This document shows, one piece after another, positions 51,301-57,699 of a DNA stretch of 64,000 bases; positions within the stretch are counted from its first letter, which is position 1, and each line of letters starts with the position of its first letter. The notes below the pieces were generated by a model. It was given only the letters and a program-made list of their open reading frames with translations, did not search any database and was not told where the DNA came from. The stretch lies in NCBI GenBank assembly GCA_028023455.1, contig JAQFVV010012510.1, forward strand, positions 3,449,420 to 3,513,419. Reading direction: 5' to 3'. The DNA is from Epiperipatus broadwayi. Lineage: Eukaryota > Onychophora > Udeonychophora > Euonychophora > Peripatidae. A program made the translations under genes and the position numbers.

Positions 51301-53573
51301 AAACAATGTGATCGGTTTGTCCATATCTATATTGAAACAATAACTTTTCCATCCAAGAATTTGATTGAATTTAACACTATTCGTTTTTGCATTGAATCAT
51401 TGCATTCTATAATCATGTATCTATTGTTCGGATGATTATAAGTAATTTGTGGATGTGAGTCCATAATTTCTTGGCTGTCAATTCTCTGCATAGTGCATCA
51501 GTTGGGAATGTAAATAAATCTTTACGAGTATTTGTAATAGATAGTATGAATGTTTTATCGCTATAATAGTTTAAAAATGACCAGTGCAATTGTTGAGGAA
51601 TGGTTGTATTGAAATCTACGATAATACTATTGAATTACGATTGATCATGGTTTGTATTGGATAAATTTTCTTCAATCAGCATATTTTGATCAGTATTTGT
51701 AATATCTTCATCCAATATATTAAATAGATCATGATTTGTCTGGAGTTCATTAGCTGATTGCAATTTAGAATTGCTGACTTGAAATTTTACCATGTTAGCA
51801 TAAGATTGTTTCAGAGGTTAGATTCATTTAAAATAGCTTGTGAATTCAAAGGTGTAGCTTCACAGACATCATCTTTCCTAACAGTTGTGCAGTTGGAGAA
51901 TGGTTTGTTATTATTTAGAACAGTATTATCCTTAGGGCTCCTAACATAATTAACATTAATTTTTCTGACTTTTGGAAATTCATCAAGTTTAATATTTTTT
52001 CACCATCTTCAGAATTATTAGGGTTGTCTTCTAAATGATATTTATTATTTGATGTAGAAGATTTATTAATATTAAAATCTTCTTGGTTAATCTTTTTAGT
52101 GTTGTATTTAGGGTTCGTATTTTTTCCTAAAGCCTTACCAGGTTTTTTTATTATTAATAACGTTAAAATTGTTATTTTTCATTTCAATACTATTATCATT
52201 ATTCCTAATGATGTCTGTGGTGAGTTTATTTTTACTCTGATTAAGATCAAATTAGGGACTGTTCAGTAATTATTTAATTAGTTTACCATCTGTGCACTTT
52301 ATATATATATTGATTTGAACCACTAAACATCACATGATCACCATCTCTTATGCTAGCACATAACTGTTATTAAACAGGCAAAACTCTCCATACAGTAGTG
52401 CCACCCTATGCCAAACAGAGTAAGCAATGGATGCCAGAAGGCTTGTGCATAAAATCCCCATCTAGTGCCTACTCAGCCAATATCCCCAGACTAGTTTCTG
52501 GCTTGTGGCCTTCGTCAGTTGCATTAGATCCTAAGAGCTAGGTGCAGTGCTCTCAGATGGAAGCCTCCTCATTGACGAAGGCCACAAGCCAGAAACTAGT
52601 CTGGGGATATTGGATGAGTAGGCACTAGATGGGGATTTTATGCACAAGCCTTCTGGCATCCATTGATTACTCTGGTTGGCACAGGGTGGAACTACTGTAT
52701 GGAGAGTCCTACCTGTTTATATTGATTTAAATAAAATTTCATTGATTAATTTTTATATTTTTATTTGAGGGCGATTTTATCGACCTTTTCCTCTTTTATT
52801 TGAAAGTGATGTAATGCCATATATGTATACCGTTACAATATGAATCAATACTTCAGACAGTTTTGCATGATTCTCGCTTTGAGAAAGAAATCTATTTAAT
52901 TTGACATATGAACATTATCTTTCAATTAAAACATTACTTTTAATTATACTTTTGTATGTCCAAAAACTAAAACAAAAAAAATAATGTATTAAAAATTACA
53001 ATTTAAAAACAAAATTTAAAGATTATAATTTTAAAATTATTCATGTAGCCCAAGAAAAACTTAATTAAACAAATATGCATTATCAAGTTGCTTAATGATG
53101 TACAAATTCATTTAAGTTTATAATGCAACTATAAATATTGAGAGGCTCAACTGTGTTAAGGGATTGGAAAGTATAATCAAATGCTATTAGTAGGTCATAG
53201 TGCTTAATAAACTCACTCCGCCTTTGGACAGAAAGCTTTAAAATACATACATTTCTTAAATGAAAACACTACTTACAAAATTTCTATTGAGTTTTTCTTT
53301 TTGCAATATGTGAACTTAAAAATAGACATTAAAAAAAAAACAGTTTTTCTAACCTGGTTTAATAGCTTGCCATTCTTTTGTGGGATAAAATATTTCATCA
53401 CTTAACTCTTCCTTAAAACTTTGAGCAGCTTCTCCATTGTGGTTATCGTTTTTTTGTTTTTCCTCTGACTTATCATCTACTGCAATTAGTGCATCCTTCC
53501 GAGAAATATCATTATGAGCTTTACAGAGAAAGCTTAAAGCACAGAGACAAAGGCTGATGTAAAGAGTTTTCAT
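20771..53573 (-). CDS. SIL1: SIL1, nucleotide exchange factor for BiP (whole spliced gene)
   Basis: Four minus-strand exons join in frame: 53573-53354, 36657-36269, 32286-32165 and 21395-20771. They total 1356 nt, or 451 residues plus TGA; human SIL1 has 461. SIL1 is an ER-lumenal armadillo-like protein that releases ADP from the Hsp70 chaperone BiP and so supports folding of secretory proteins. Family-typical stretches are [20 protein letters not shown] across the exon 1/2 junction, GNPKVQ at the exon 3/4 junction, RHFP and [10 protein letters not shown]. Residues 1 to about 19 form a signal peptide, and the last four residues are KDEL. All introns are GT-AG with phases 1, 0 and 2. The introns (16.7, 4.0 and 10.8 kb) are full of transposons, but no coding exon is damaged. 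Untranslated exons upstream cannot be excluded. Confidence 0.95.
21396..23150. other. Intron 3 of SIL1, 3' part
   Basis: AT-rich intron sequence. A 33-bp tandem duplication lies at 22773-22842 (AAATGTTATATATAGAGTGT twice). A CT microsatellite lies near 23044-23057. No coding sequence was recognised. Confidence 0.6.
23155..23725 (-). repeat. Copy 2 of the CATCACATGATCAC family, with a palindromic end
   Basis: The body lies in reverse orientation relative to 39788-40262: TGTATGGGTACTG, GGTCTAGATGCAGTGCTCTC-like and TCTGGGGATATTGGATGAGT blocks. Its left end is duplicated as a palindrome: CATCACATGATCACCATTTC at 23159 faces AAATGGTGATCATGTG at 23303, with AAAACAGGCAAAACTC between the arms. The hairpin core survives only as GAAAGCCACAAGTTAAAAAC. 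Confidence 0.75.
23975..24240. repeat. Possible tRNA-related repeat
   Basis: GGTTTGAATCC at 24128 resembles a pol III B box, and TGGCTGGCACC near 24070 could be an A box. The arms GTCCAAAGCAT (24051) and ATGCTTTGGAT (24113) form a hairpin. This is weak evidence for a SINE; no second copy was seen in the window. Confidence 0.3.
24395..24640. repeat. Interleaved inverted repeats
   Basis: GAATACACCAAACTTCTTTT ... TTGTTTTTTATATGACT (24395-24437) is inverted at 24523-24572. TCATCTATACAATTTTTCTT ... GTTCATAATTTTCCATATAT (24472-24520) is inverted at 24575-24630. The two arm pairs overlap in an alternating order, so a single simple hairpin cannot satisfy both. Confidence 0.6.
24645..26135. other. 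Intron 3 of SIL1, AT-rich middle part
   Basis: No coding sequence or clear repeat was recognised apart from A/T runs near 25300-25322. Confidence 0.5.
26140..27530 (-). mobile_element. RTE-type LINE copy in SIL1 intron 3
   Basis: Pieces match the element at 6763-8240: [20 protein letters not shown] (27160-27100) and [20 protein letters not shown] ... [14 protein letters not shown] (26681-26530). The usual RTE motif ends YGxETWTL; here Tyr is Ser and Trp is Cys. It is 5'-truncated and broken by stops, in the same orientation as SIL1. Confidence 0.8.
27535..28062 (-). repeat. Intron DNA with a possible tRNA-derived SINE
   Basis: On the minus strand at about 27860-27720, GTGTAGTGGTAGAGTGGTGC resembles a tRNA A box, with a weak B-box-like GCAGACTTGACC about 45 bases later. 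A tRNA-derived SINE head is possible. The rest is AT-rich with no gene recognised. Confidence 0.35.
29562..30055 (+). repeat. Minisatellite 1: about 4 degenerate units of about 120 bp
   Basis: Units share ACAAAAACAACCCA near the start, then CTGATTAATTA and AAATTAGTCGG(G/C)TATCATTTTT, then TTTCAATRAYGGT. The second unit is shortened, and poly-A or poly-C runs expand within units (C-run at 29973-29982). Confidence 0.75.
30123..30606 (+). repeat. Minisatellite 2: 3 units of about 167 bp
   Basis: Unit starts (ACGTCTTGCTTTT) are at 30123, 30290 and 30458. Each unit holds ATTGATTTACTCTTG, then CCGTAACTTTAAAGACAC and AAGATTAATAAACATT. The units are more alike than those of minisatellite 1, and the third has a small deletion. 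The ORF at 30095-30280 is an artefact of this array. Confidence 0.85.
31369..31664 (+). promoter_or_regulatory. Cluster of four CTCF-like motifs in SIL1 intron 3
   Basis: In a GC-rich patch unlike its surroundings, four sites share one orientation: CCGCTAGAGGCGCTG (31369), CCGCTAGGTGGCGCTG (31444), CCTAGATGGCGCTG (31577) and CCACTACGTGGCGCTG (31649). They match the animal CTCF core (CCASYAGRKGGCGC). A fifth, poorer site is at about 31505 (TTTGGCGGCACTGG). The last two lie in a 67-bp imperfect tandem repeat (TAGCTTAYRTC, TCTGCTACCAG). The motif match is seen; insulator function is inferred. A GC-rich repeat that merely contains these words is the alternative. ORFs on both strands here are by-products of the GC content. 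Confidence 0.5.
32165..32286 (-). CDS. SIL1: SIL1 exon 3 (armadillo repeat segment)
   Basis: This 122-nt exon encodes residues 204-243 plus two bases of codon 244. It is bounded by attttcag and GG|gtatat. The peptide starts [20 protein letters not shown] and ends [12 protein letters not shown], the typical armadillo helix pair at this point in SIL1. N224 lies in an N-glycosylation sequon (NAS). The length and phase (0 in, 2 out) match its neighbours exactly, which is strong support for so short an exon. Confidence 0.93.
32287..34460. other. Intron 2 of SIL1, 3' part
   Basis: AT-rich. A plus-strand stretch near 33200-33360 can be read as [10 protein letters not shown] followed by broken frames, a phrase typical of LINE reverse transcriptases, so a very old LINE fragment may lie at 32740-33400. 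Around 32510 there is another degenerate trace of the CCCAGAC repeat family. Otherwise nothing was recognised. Confidence 0.4.
34466..34814. repeat. Copy 3 of the CATCACATGATCAC family, palindromic form
   Basis: Two inverted half-copies meet near 34660: TCATCCAATATCCCCAGACC then GGTCTGGGG-equivalent TCTGGGGATATTGAATGAGT, with AAAACTCTCGTACAGTAATG at one end and GTACGGAGAGTTTTG at the other. The right arm carries CTGATGA-AAGCCACAAGCTG-GAAAC (34675-34699). It is the same layout as 52322-52715. Confidence 0.8.
34958..36196 (+). mobile_element. Mariner transposon with both ends preserved
   Basis: The TIRs start CAGCGAGTATCCTACTGAAA (34958) and, inverted, CAAAGTGTGTTCCAGTAAA (ending 36196). They share the following AAGGTGA and are flanked by TA duplications. 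The element is 1239 bp, near the 1.3 kb normal for mariner. It sits in intron 2 of SIL1, 72 bases from the exon 2 donor, in antisense orientation. Confidence 0.85.
35170..35684 (+). pseudogene. Mariner transposase relic
   Basis: DDE-family (DD34D) transposase pieces occur in order. [16 protein letters not shown] and [19 protein letters not shown] lie at about 35200-35330, in a frame with stops. Then [18 protein letters not shown] lies at 35570-35625, containing the first catalytic Asp (TGDE). The frame at 35412-35684 is open for 90 codons. A 3' remainder to about 36100 is unreadable in one frame. Multiple stops make it inactive. Confidence 0.8.
36269..36657 (-). CDS. SIL1: SIL1 exon 2 (N-terminal conserved region)
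   Basis: This exon encodes residues 75-203 and completes codon 74. The acceptor is tttttcag and the donor is CAG|gtagga, phase 0. It begins [17 protein letters not shown], a highly conserved SIL1 stretch. A lysine- and aspartate-rich helical region follows ([21 protein letters not shown]). The exon ends in the helix before the armadillo core ([11 protein letters not shown]). The intron-side flank is unusual: a mariner transposon begins only 72 bases past the donor. Confidence 0.95.
36658..37375. other. Intron 1 of SIL1, 3' end
   Basis: AT-rich DNA leading to the exon 2 acceptor, with no repeat or coding sequence recognised. Confidence 0.5.
37378..38095. repeat. 720-bp foldback element
   Basis: Arms of about 220 bp (37378-37610 and 37880-38095) are inverted copies: AATCAATCTAAATAAAA, TATATTTACAATTATTTAAT, CTTTCATCTCTTATTGA and TTAACATTACACATATAAGT, matched by their complements on the right. 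The spacer is about 270 bp. Arm identity is roughly 80-85% by eye. No coding was recognised. It is a MITE or a large inverted duplication. Confidence 0.75.
38100..39035. other. Intron 1 of SIL1, AT-rich segment
   Basis: Nothing recognisable beyond AT-rich intron sequence. Confidence 0.5.
39040..39345. repeat. Copy 4 of the CATCACATGATCAC family, degenerate palindrome
   Basis: CATACAGTATTGCCACCCAG and TCATCC on the left, with ATTGTATGAGTAGGCACTAG on the right, show the same inverted layout as copies 3 and 6. It is more diverged, and the core has decayed (GGGCACAAAGTAGAAAG). Confidence 0.6.
39788..40262 (+). repeat. Copy 5 of the CATCACATGATCAC family, longest single-orientation copy
   Basis: This copy defines the repeat. 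CATCACATGATCA stands at both ends in direct orientation, about 450 bp apart. Between them, in order, are AAAACAGGCAAAACTC, TGCCATTCAGTGCAAGCC, TAGTGCCTACTCATCCAATA, TCCCCAGACTAGTTTCTGGC, GGATCTGAGAGCACTGCATC and TCATATAGGTCTGAACATAA. On the minus strand 39976-39952 reads CTGATGA-A-GGC-CACAA-GCC-A-GAAAC. There is no ORF. The direct end repeats suggest that units can be tandem. Confidence 0.8.
40275..41100 (-). mobile_element. Mariner-family relic (second lineage)
   Basis: The right end reads, on the minus strand, ATGAGGTCTGGCAATTAAGT, which resembles a mariner TIR. The left end (near 40277) has ATACCTCAT. Minus-strand frames give NCFQA-, [17 protein letters not shown] and similar fragments matching the mariner C-terminus (CxxxxGxYFEG). 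It is much more decayed than the 34958 copy and differs in its TIR. Confidence 0.65.
41105..42165. other. Intron 1 of SIL1, segment with a degenerate repeat
   Basis: 41600-41700 contains CCTCAGACCAGTTTTTGACT and TTTATCAATGAGACTCATGA, a diverged relative of the CCCAGACTAGTTTCTGGC block; a similar trace is at 2370. ORFs at 41140-41379 and 41431-41667 are not recognisable proteins. Confidence 0.4.
42170..42440. repeat. Foldback plus direct duplication carrying hairpin-AAAC cores
   Basis: 42203-42270 and 42380-42437 are inverted arms (AACCTTTTATT, GCAATCTTATGTTTTGACTG, TTCTGCAGTCTTCTTC). The left half is also partly duplicated in direct orientation at 42280-42370. The right arm core is CTGAAGAAGACTG-CAGAA-CAGTCAAAAC. 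Short ORFs here are by-products. Confidence 0.75.
42445..42885. other. Intron 1 of SIL1, AT-rich segment
   Basis: Nothing recognised before the 5'-truncated LINE that follows. Confidence 0.5.
42929..43696 (+). pseudogene. Reverse transcriptase domain of the LINE, active site altered
   Basis: 255 uninterrupted codons cover the palm. QGGFRSDRR is at residues 11-19. [14 protein letters not shown] (about 45-58) holds the first catalytic Asp. [15 protein letters not shown] (about 101-115) follows. [12 protein letters not shown] (about 147-158) is the position where active enzymes have FADD; the second Asp is Ile. YRYLGIIL follows near residue 217. The frame then shifts at about 43685. Reverse transcriptases need both Asp residues, so this copy should be catalytically dead. 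Confidence 0.85.
43690..44520 (+). pseudogene. C-terminal region of the same LINE ORF, frameshifted
   Basis: Reading continues in another frame with [19 protein letters not shown] at 43705-43760. It then stays open to 44294 ([41 protein letters not shown]). After a stop at 44294, a third frame gives [20 protein letters not shown] at 44350-44408, an intact C-x2-C-x7-H-x4-C zinc-binding motif typical of LINE C-termini, then [13 protein letters not shown]. At least two frameshifts separate the parts. Confidence 0.8.
44710..45860. other. Intron 1 of SIL1
   Basis: AT-rich. A 22-bp tandem duplication (AAATGAATTTATGCAGCCAT twice) lies at 45592-45638. G-runs lie at 45306-45315. No gene was recognised. 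Confidence 0.5.
45864..46298 (+). other. Unexplained 144-codon open frame
   Basis: The ORF begins [20 protein letters not shown] and ends [10 protein letters not shown], with a hydrophobic segment near residues 85-97. It is long for such stop-rich DNA and lies in a locally less AT-rich patch inside SIL1 intron 1, antisense to the gene. I recognise no family. The opposite strand can also be read for some length ([20 protein letters not shown]), so the coding strand, if any, is uncertain. It could be a fragment of a mobile element. Confidence 0.25.
46830..49092 (-). pseudogene. Reverse transcriptase and C-terminus of the LINE
   Basis: Blocks read in order. [17 protein letters not shown] and [16 protein letters not shown] are at 49092-48793. 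[20 protein letters not shown] (first catalytic Asp) is at 48680-48620. [19 protein letters not shown] is at 47970-47900. [13 protein letters not shown] is near 47840, where FADD-like residues have decayed to MADL. The C-terminal [15 protein letters not shown] at about 46980-46930 resembles a CCH zinc motif. Stops separate the blocks. Confidence 0.75.
47930..49030 (-). repeat. Internal tandem duplication of about 540 bp in the LINE
   Basis: 47930-48430 and 48470-49030 are partial copies of each other. Both contain CAATCTGTCTATTG, GAGATTGGAAATTATGTTTA and TAATCCCAGTCCAATCC, then ACTGGAATTTTGAAATGGCA, GGTGTAATGGAAATAGGTCT and TTCCGTAGATGATAGGAACC. The first copy has deletions. Duplicating part of the RT domain disrupts the ORF. 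It could instead reflect two overlapping truncated copies. Confidence 0.75.
49498..50150 (-). pseudogene. Apurinic-type endonuclease domain of the LINE
   Basis: The open frame at 49926-49498 includes [16 protein letters not shown], corresponding to the GDFN block of exonuclease-endonuclease-phosphatase domains. [13 protein letters not shown] corresponds to the catalytic SDH block. The upstream part (50150-49930) reads in broken frames ([15 protein letters not shown]-like). The first Gly of GDFN is Asp. Confidence 0.75.
50400..52260 (-). pseudogene. ORF1-like region of the LINE
   Basis: Minus-strand frames give Asn/Lys-rich linker peptide (about 52250-51950), then [13 protein letters not shown] near 51800-51765 and [19 protein letters not shown] ... 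PNPKGGIEE at 50881-50651. This composition and position suit a LINE gag-like ORF1, but no CCHC knuckle is readable. Plus-strand ORFs at 50900-51949 are shadows. Confidence 0.45.
52322..52715. repeat. Copy 6 of the CATCACATGATCAC family, complete palindrome
   Basis: Two inverted half-copies about 190 bp long meet near 52535. The left starts CATCACATGATCACCATCTC and AAAACTCTCCATACAGTAGT; the right ends TACTGTATGGAGAGT. Both halves carry the core GACGAAGGCCACAAGCCA then GAAAC (the left half on the minus strand). It is the best-preserved palindromic copy. Confidence 0.85.
52716..53350. other. Intron 1 of SIL1, 5' end
   Basis: AT-rich DNA next to the exon 1 donor. Nothing else was recognised. Confidence 0.5.
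53354..53573 (-). CDS. SIL1: SIL1 exon 1 (signal peptide and N-terminal segment)
   Basis: This exon encodes residues 1-73 and the first base of codon 74. The ATG at 53573-53571 is preferred because it directly precedes a hydrophobic secretory leader ([19 protein letters not shown]); the reading frame four codons upstream begins only with TTG. Cleavage is likely near residues 19-20. A charged, acidic linker follows (about residues 24-60), as in other SIL1 proteins. The segment ends in TKEWQAIKP, the start of the conserved core. The donor reads CCAG|gttaga (phase 1). Confidence 0.93.
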
Positions 53574-55650
53574 ATTGACAATCAAACATCATAAAGATTG
53601 TTACGATCTAAAATATATATATATATACTGTTTATAGTCACACATATACGGTACACAAATTCTTACAACAGAACACATAATTACTAATAGTTGATTTTCA
53701 TATACTAAACAATTAAAATCAAATGGTCCATAACTAGAGAGATCATGTGACCTTCTAGCACCAAATGGTTAAACTTTGAATGAAGAACCTTTAGCTCTTG
53801 AACTGCACACGACAATTCACATATTTAAATTAAGAAGTGTTTCTGGATATGAAGAATTTTATAAAAATAGTATTATATAAAATATTAATAGTGATAGCTC
53901 AAAAGAAGATGAAATTAAACTGGAAGTTATAAATAAACTAATACAAATCCATCAATAAATGGAAAAAGTTTTTTTTACTAGTTTATTGACAGATTTGTAT
54001 ATTAGTTTATTATTTGCTGGGGGTTGACAGTAACTTTCGCTTTACTTTTAAAAATGGTATTACTTAAATATGCATGCATAAATATTCCAATACTTCCACA
54101 AATACTCGACATTTTATTCTTTTGAAAACTTGTTACATTATTTAAATCAAAATGATTAACATAATTTGCTGTCCAATGCTTCAGCTACTTAATATAGCCA
54201 TTGTCTAGAGTTTTCTAATTAAAAAATACAGTAATTAAACAACAGTAAATAAAAATCTTATACACTTTATTAAAACATAATCTTATATATACACACAATT
54301 ATCATTCATACTATACATATCTATTCCTCATTAGATTTATAAAAAGAACATATTAAAACAACTTTAAAATCAAATTTTTAAAACTATCATGATTCTTTTT
54401 TTATAAAATTTATTATTCACCCCCCCCCCCTTCCAATACAATTACTATCTGGATTTAACTTTCTTATTTTATTTTTTGCAATAAATAAAAATACAATGAA
54501 TACATTTCCTTTATTGCCTCTCTTGTACCATCTGAATTACTATATATCTTTTGCTGTCTTTAAAAAACATTAATGTGGTATATTTGCTAAAAGCCCCCTT
54601 TAAAGTATGTAGATCTTCAGCCAACAATTTGATTGCTTGACTAAGTTTATATCTTCTCATATTCTTTTTCAAAGGAATAATTAAAGATTCTCCGTTTTCT
54701 TTTAAATGAATTTTATTGTCATCTTCTGGAATCCACTGCTATTAACAATCCAAACGGCGAATGCTTACAAGTTAGGAAAGCGTAGTAGAAGTAAAAGAAA
54801 CACCTTATGGTTATATCATTTCTAATTTCTCTTCGTTTGTTTTTATCATCTAGATTGTTAATTTATTTAAGCTTTTTGCTTTTTTCAATACATGATTATC
54901 TTTCCCCATTTTTAAGATAATCCAAAATTTAAATTTCTATCTGAAATATTTGTAAAACATTTATTAAAATGTGATTTTTATTTTCTTTAAAATTGGCAGG
55001 AATTTAATCCACAATTAAAAATGGAACATCAGAATAAATTTGGAATAATTTTCCCAATAAAAGCTAACACTCAGATTTTCCAATACAAAGACTTGTTTCT
55101 ACTGTACTGATTCTGAAAATATTTCTAAAAAATTAGTTTAAAAGAATATCAACAACTAGTTTCTTCAAAATTTTTAATGATTAATAAACAATCAAATATA
55201 TATAAAAAAATAAAGAATATATAAGAATATCTCAAAATTATCATCTACATTTCCTAATTTTTTTTATTTATTTTTTTTTGCATTACAATAAAAATATAAA
55301 CAGTGAACAGTTGCAGTGAAACTGAAAATCTTGATTTCAAAAGGACTGAATAAAAATTAAAAAAACCTCGTACTTTACAATCATAATTTTAATAGATTTT
55401 CCCAATAATTTTTTTTCTTTGCATATAGTAATTCAAAAATAATGTGCTTATTTTCAAGAGAATTGCCACAATTCTTTAATATTGTTATTTAAGTGCAGTT
55501 TATCACTTGTACTGCAGTCAAACCATATTGAAGAAAAATGTGAATTATGAAGTCAATTATATTTTTAAAAAAAGAATTGCAATACGCACTTAAAATTATT
55601 ATTGTTTTAAAAAAATAATATTGTTATTAAATGTCTCAATTATTGCTTCA
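53574..55650. other. Upstream flank of SIL1
   Basis: This should hold the SIL1 promoter and 5' UTR, but no convincing initiator or TATA element stands out in the AT-rich background (an AT microsatellite lies at about 53610-53627). No divergent gene was recognised. A C-run is at 54420-54430. Confidence 0.45.
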
Positions 55651-55656
55651 TGTCAA

Positions 55657-55723
55657 GCGTTAGTGGCCGAGTGGTTAGCACAGCTCACAAGCAGCTGCCC
55701 CGGGTTCGCTTCCCGGCCGATGC
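55657..55723 (+). tRNA. tRNA-like sequence, probably a pseudogene or SINE head
   Basis: The T arm is perfect (CCGGG-TTCGCTT-CCCGG), and an A box (TGGCCGAGTGGTTAG) is present. The anticodon arm CAGCT-CACAAGC-AGCTG has five pairs and would give anticodon CAA (Leu). Position 33 is A rather than the near-universal U, the D stem is only two pairs, and the variable region is two bases although Leu tRNAs have a long arm. The acceptor has one mismatch and two G-U pairs. The flanks CATGTCAA and TTTGACACATG extend the stem as a palindrome. It is most likely not a working tRNA. Confidence 0.45.
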
Positions 55724-56900
55724 TTTGACACATGAAAAAAAATTTCTTCATTGTTTGAAAAAAATAAATAAAGTGATATACATAAATATATTTTTTTCTA
55801 TGCTGAAAAAAGTCAAAATATTCAAGTGAAATAAGTAACACATTTAAAATTTAAAGATTATATATTTCTATCATTTTTGCAAAAAAGTTTACTTATAAGA
55901 GAGTTTATGGTTATTATTAAGATATAATTAACTTGACCAAGGATTAGCAATCTGCAACTCGCTAGCCAAATTTGGCTCTTTTTATCATGACAAATATAAC
56001 ATTTTTTATTTCCTCTTGTAATTTGTAAATAAATACTTTGATGGCTCTAGAAGAAAAAAAATGTGCATTGTAACATTGTTTCTTGAATTAGGCTTTTTTA
56101 TAAAATAGTAATTATTGAATATGATGAATACTTACATATTACAAATTTGTGAAAAAATCAAACTGTCAAGGTAATTTTTTGTTTTTATTTATTTTTAAGA
56201 GAATTTTTATTTTAGTTAGTAGCTATACAGATTCTATTATGTTCTATTACTAAAATAAATATTTAAATATATCCACAGGCATTCAGAAATTCCTATTTTC
56301 CATAAATATACTTTTTATCTCTTTCCTTGCAGATCTTTAATTGGGGGGTGACTCGTAAACTAGACTGATGTATTTAAATCTTGTATAGACTTGTGTCGTA
56401 CAAGCTATATCCTAGTACCAAGTGCTTTTAGCTTTAATTAGCCAACAAGAAAAAAAATATTTTCTTACTTTAATCATATAATACTACTAAACTTGTCAAG
56501 TTAATATGAAAGGGTAACAATAACATTAAAATGACTTAAAAGCCCTGACCTATCTTTCAGCAGATTGTTGCCAGAATCATAGTGTTAAATTAAACTGCAC
56601 CATTAAATATATATATATACAATGGTGAGGATCAATATGTAAATCATAACAAAACAATGTCAATTTACCATGATTTTGCTTCAGGGTTTGAAATTTCAAA
56701 CACATTAATTTGCATGGATAATGAATGGATAATATATCCCTCACAATGAAGGCTCAATAACGTAGAAATTTGTCTGGCCAGCCAGTGAAGGTCCAATGAT
56801 TATTCAATACTCTCATAAATTCTTTCTAAAATAGTGAAGAGAGATCATCACAAAAGCAACATTATTTTTGGTCTTTTAGTTTCATTTAATTAGTATTATA
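55724..56900. other. AT-rich flank with a possible hAT-type end
   Basis: At 55945-55990, AGCAATCTGCAACTCGCTAG followed by CCAAATTTGGCTCTTTT resembles the terminal CAACCTGCGGCTCGCGAGCC region of hAT elements, and ATGGCTCTAGAAGAAAAAAA at 56040 fits the same kind of element. The partner end was not found. Confidence 0.3.
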
Positions 56901-56904
56901 TATG

Positions 56905-57466
56905 AAGAGCTAACCCATACACGATTGGGGGTTAAATCCCAGTTTAGTCATACACACACAAATTAGGGAAGTTAAAGATTTTATGCCCCAAAACACATCA
57001 CAACAATACAATTACAAACATTCATATTATTACACACAAAATATTTTTATTACAAATTAGTAACCTGCAGGTTTATACAATTTATATTTAAGATCTATGT
57101 AAGCCATAATGTTTTCCCTACACCTATTTAATTTACCTATTACTTACAGAGATGAATATCATAAGACGTGAGTTTCTAGAAAATGCTCTAGTTCCCAAAC
57201 CCTATATTTACATTTAGCTTTATTTATACCTTTCATGTAATTGGAGGAAACAATTACAACGGGTTTGACCAACAATAATTGTATAGGTTGTTTTTTAAGA
57301 TGCAACAATCATCAGCTAATCTTTTACTTATTTTATAAATTTCTCTATATATGAAAATTGTTTTCTATACATTGTTTTTTTTAATGATTAGTAAATTTCA
57401 AAATTAATTAAATTAATACTTTACCAAATATACACAATATAAAATATATAATAGTTTAATAAAATT
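56905..57466 (-). repeat. 3' LTR of the gypsy-type element
   Basis: It matches the other LTR in order: AGAGCTAACCCATACAC, TTAAATCCCAGTTTAGTCA, ATTCATATTATTACA, TTTATTTATACCTTT, GGAAACAATTACAACGG and AAATATACACAATA. Identity is about 70-75% by eye. A TTGGGGGTT stretch is near the left end. The boundaries are approximate. Confidence 0.65.
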
Positions 57467-57485
57467 CACTATATCTATATCTACT

Positions 57486-57689
57486 AATTATTCTACACGA
57501 ATAAAGCGTGATAAACAGAGCACAAAAACATTAATTATAAACAACAATTAGCCAAGCGCTTTCAGTACTGTATACCAGAATCATGTCGCCATGATTCTGG
57601 TATACAGTACCGAAAGCGCTTGGCTAATTGTTGTTTATAATTAATGTTTTTGTGCTCTGTTTATCACGGTTTATTCGTGTAGAATAATT
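57486..57689. repeat. 204-bp near-perfect palindrome (family A)
   Basis: The arms read inward AATTATTCTACACGAATAAA, TGATAAACAGAGCACAAAAA and TAGCCAAGCGCTTTC, then CAGAATCAT, mirrored on the right with very few mismatches. The loop is GTCGCC. It sits just inside the 3' LTR of the gypsy-type element, so it is probably a later insertion. It shares GCCAAGCGCTTTC and the GTGCTCTG end with 13911-14131. Confidence 0.9.
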
Positions 57690-57699
57690 TTCATTATCT

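Larger units (their letters stand above)
46466..52260 (-). mobile_element. Near full-length LINE (I/jockey-like), decayed
   Basis: A minus-strand poly-A tail (16 T on the plus strand at about 46468-46483) marks the 3' end. Moving 5' come a C-terminal zinc-like region, reverse transcriptase, endonuclease and an ORF1-like region up to about 52260, nearly 5.8 kb in all. The domain order endonuclease-RT-CCH fits the I/jockey/R1 group. Many stops and a roughly 540-bp internal duplication make it inactive. It lies in SIL1 intron 1 in the sense orientation, and a copy of the CATCACATGATCAC family lies directly beyond its 5' end. Confidence 0.8.

Noticed and set aside
53574-53585. Upstream start for SIL1 at 53585
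   Set aside because: The codon there is TTG; the ATG at 53573 directly begins the signal peptide.
55657-55723. A functional leucine tRNA gene
   Set aside because: A33 in place of U33, a two-pair D stem and a short variable region are incompatible with a normal tRNA-Leu.
57590-57625. Palindrome family A as a hammerhead ribozyme
   Set aside because: A stem is followed by GAAA (GGTA-TACAG-TACC-GAAAG, and GGGAC...GTCCC-GAAAA at 14033), but nothing resembling CUGANGA precedes the stem in either copy.
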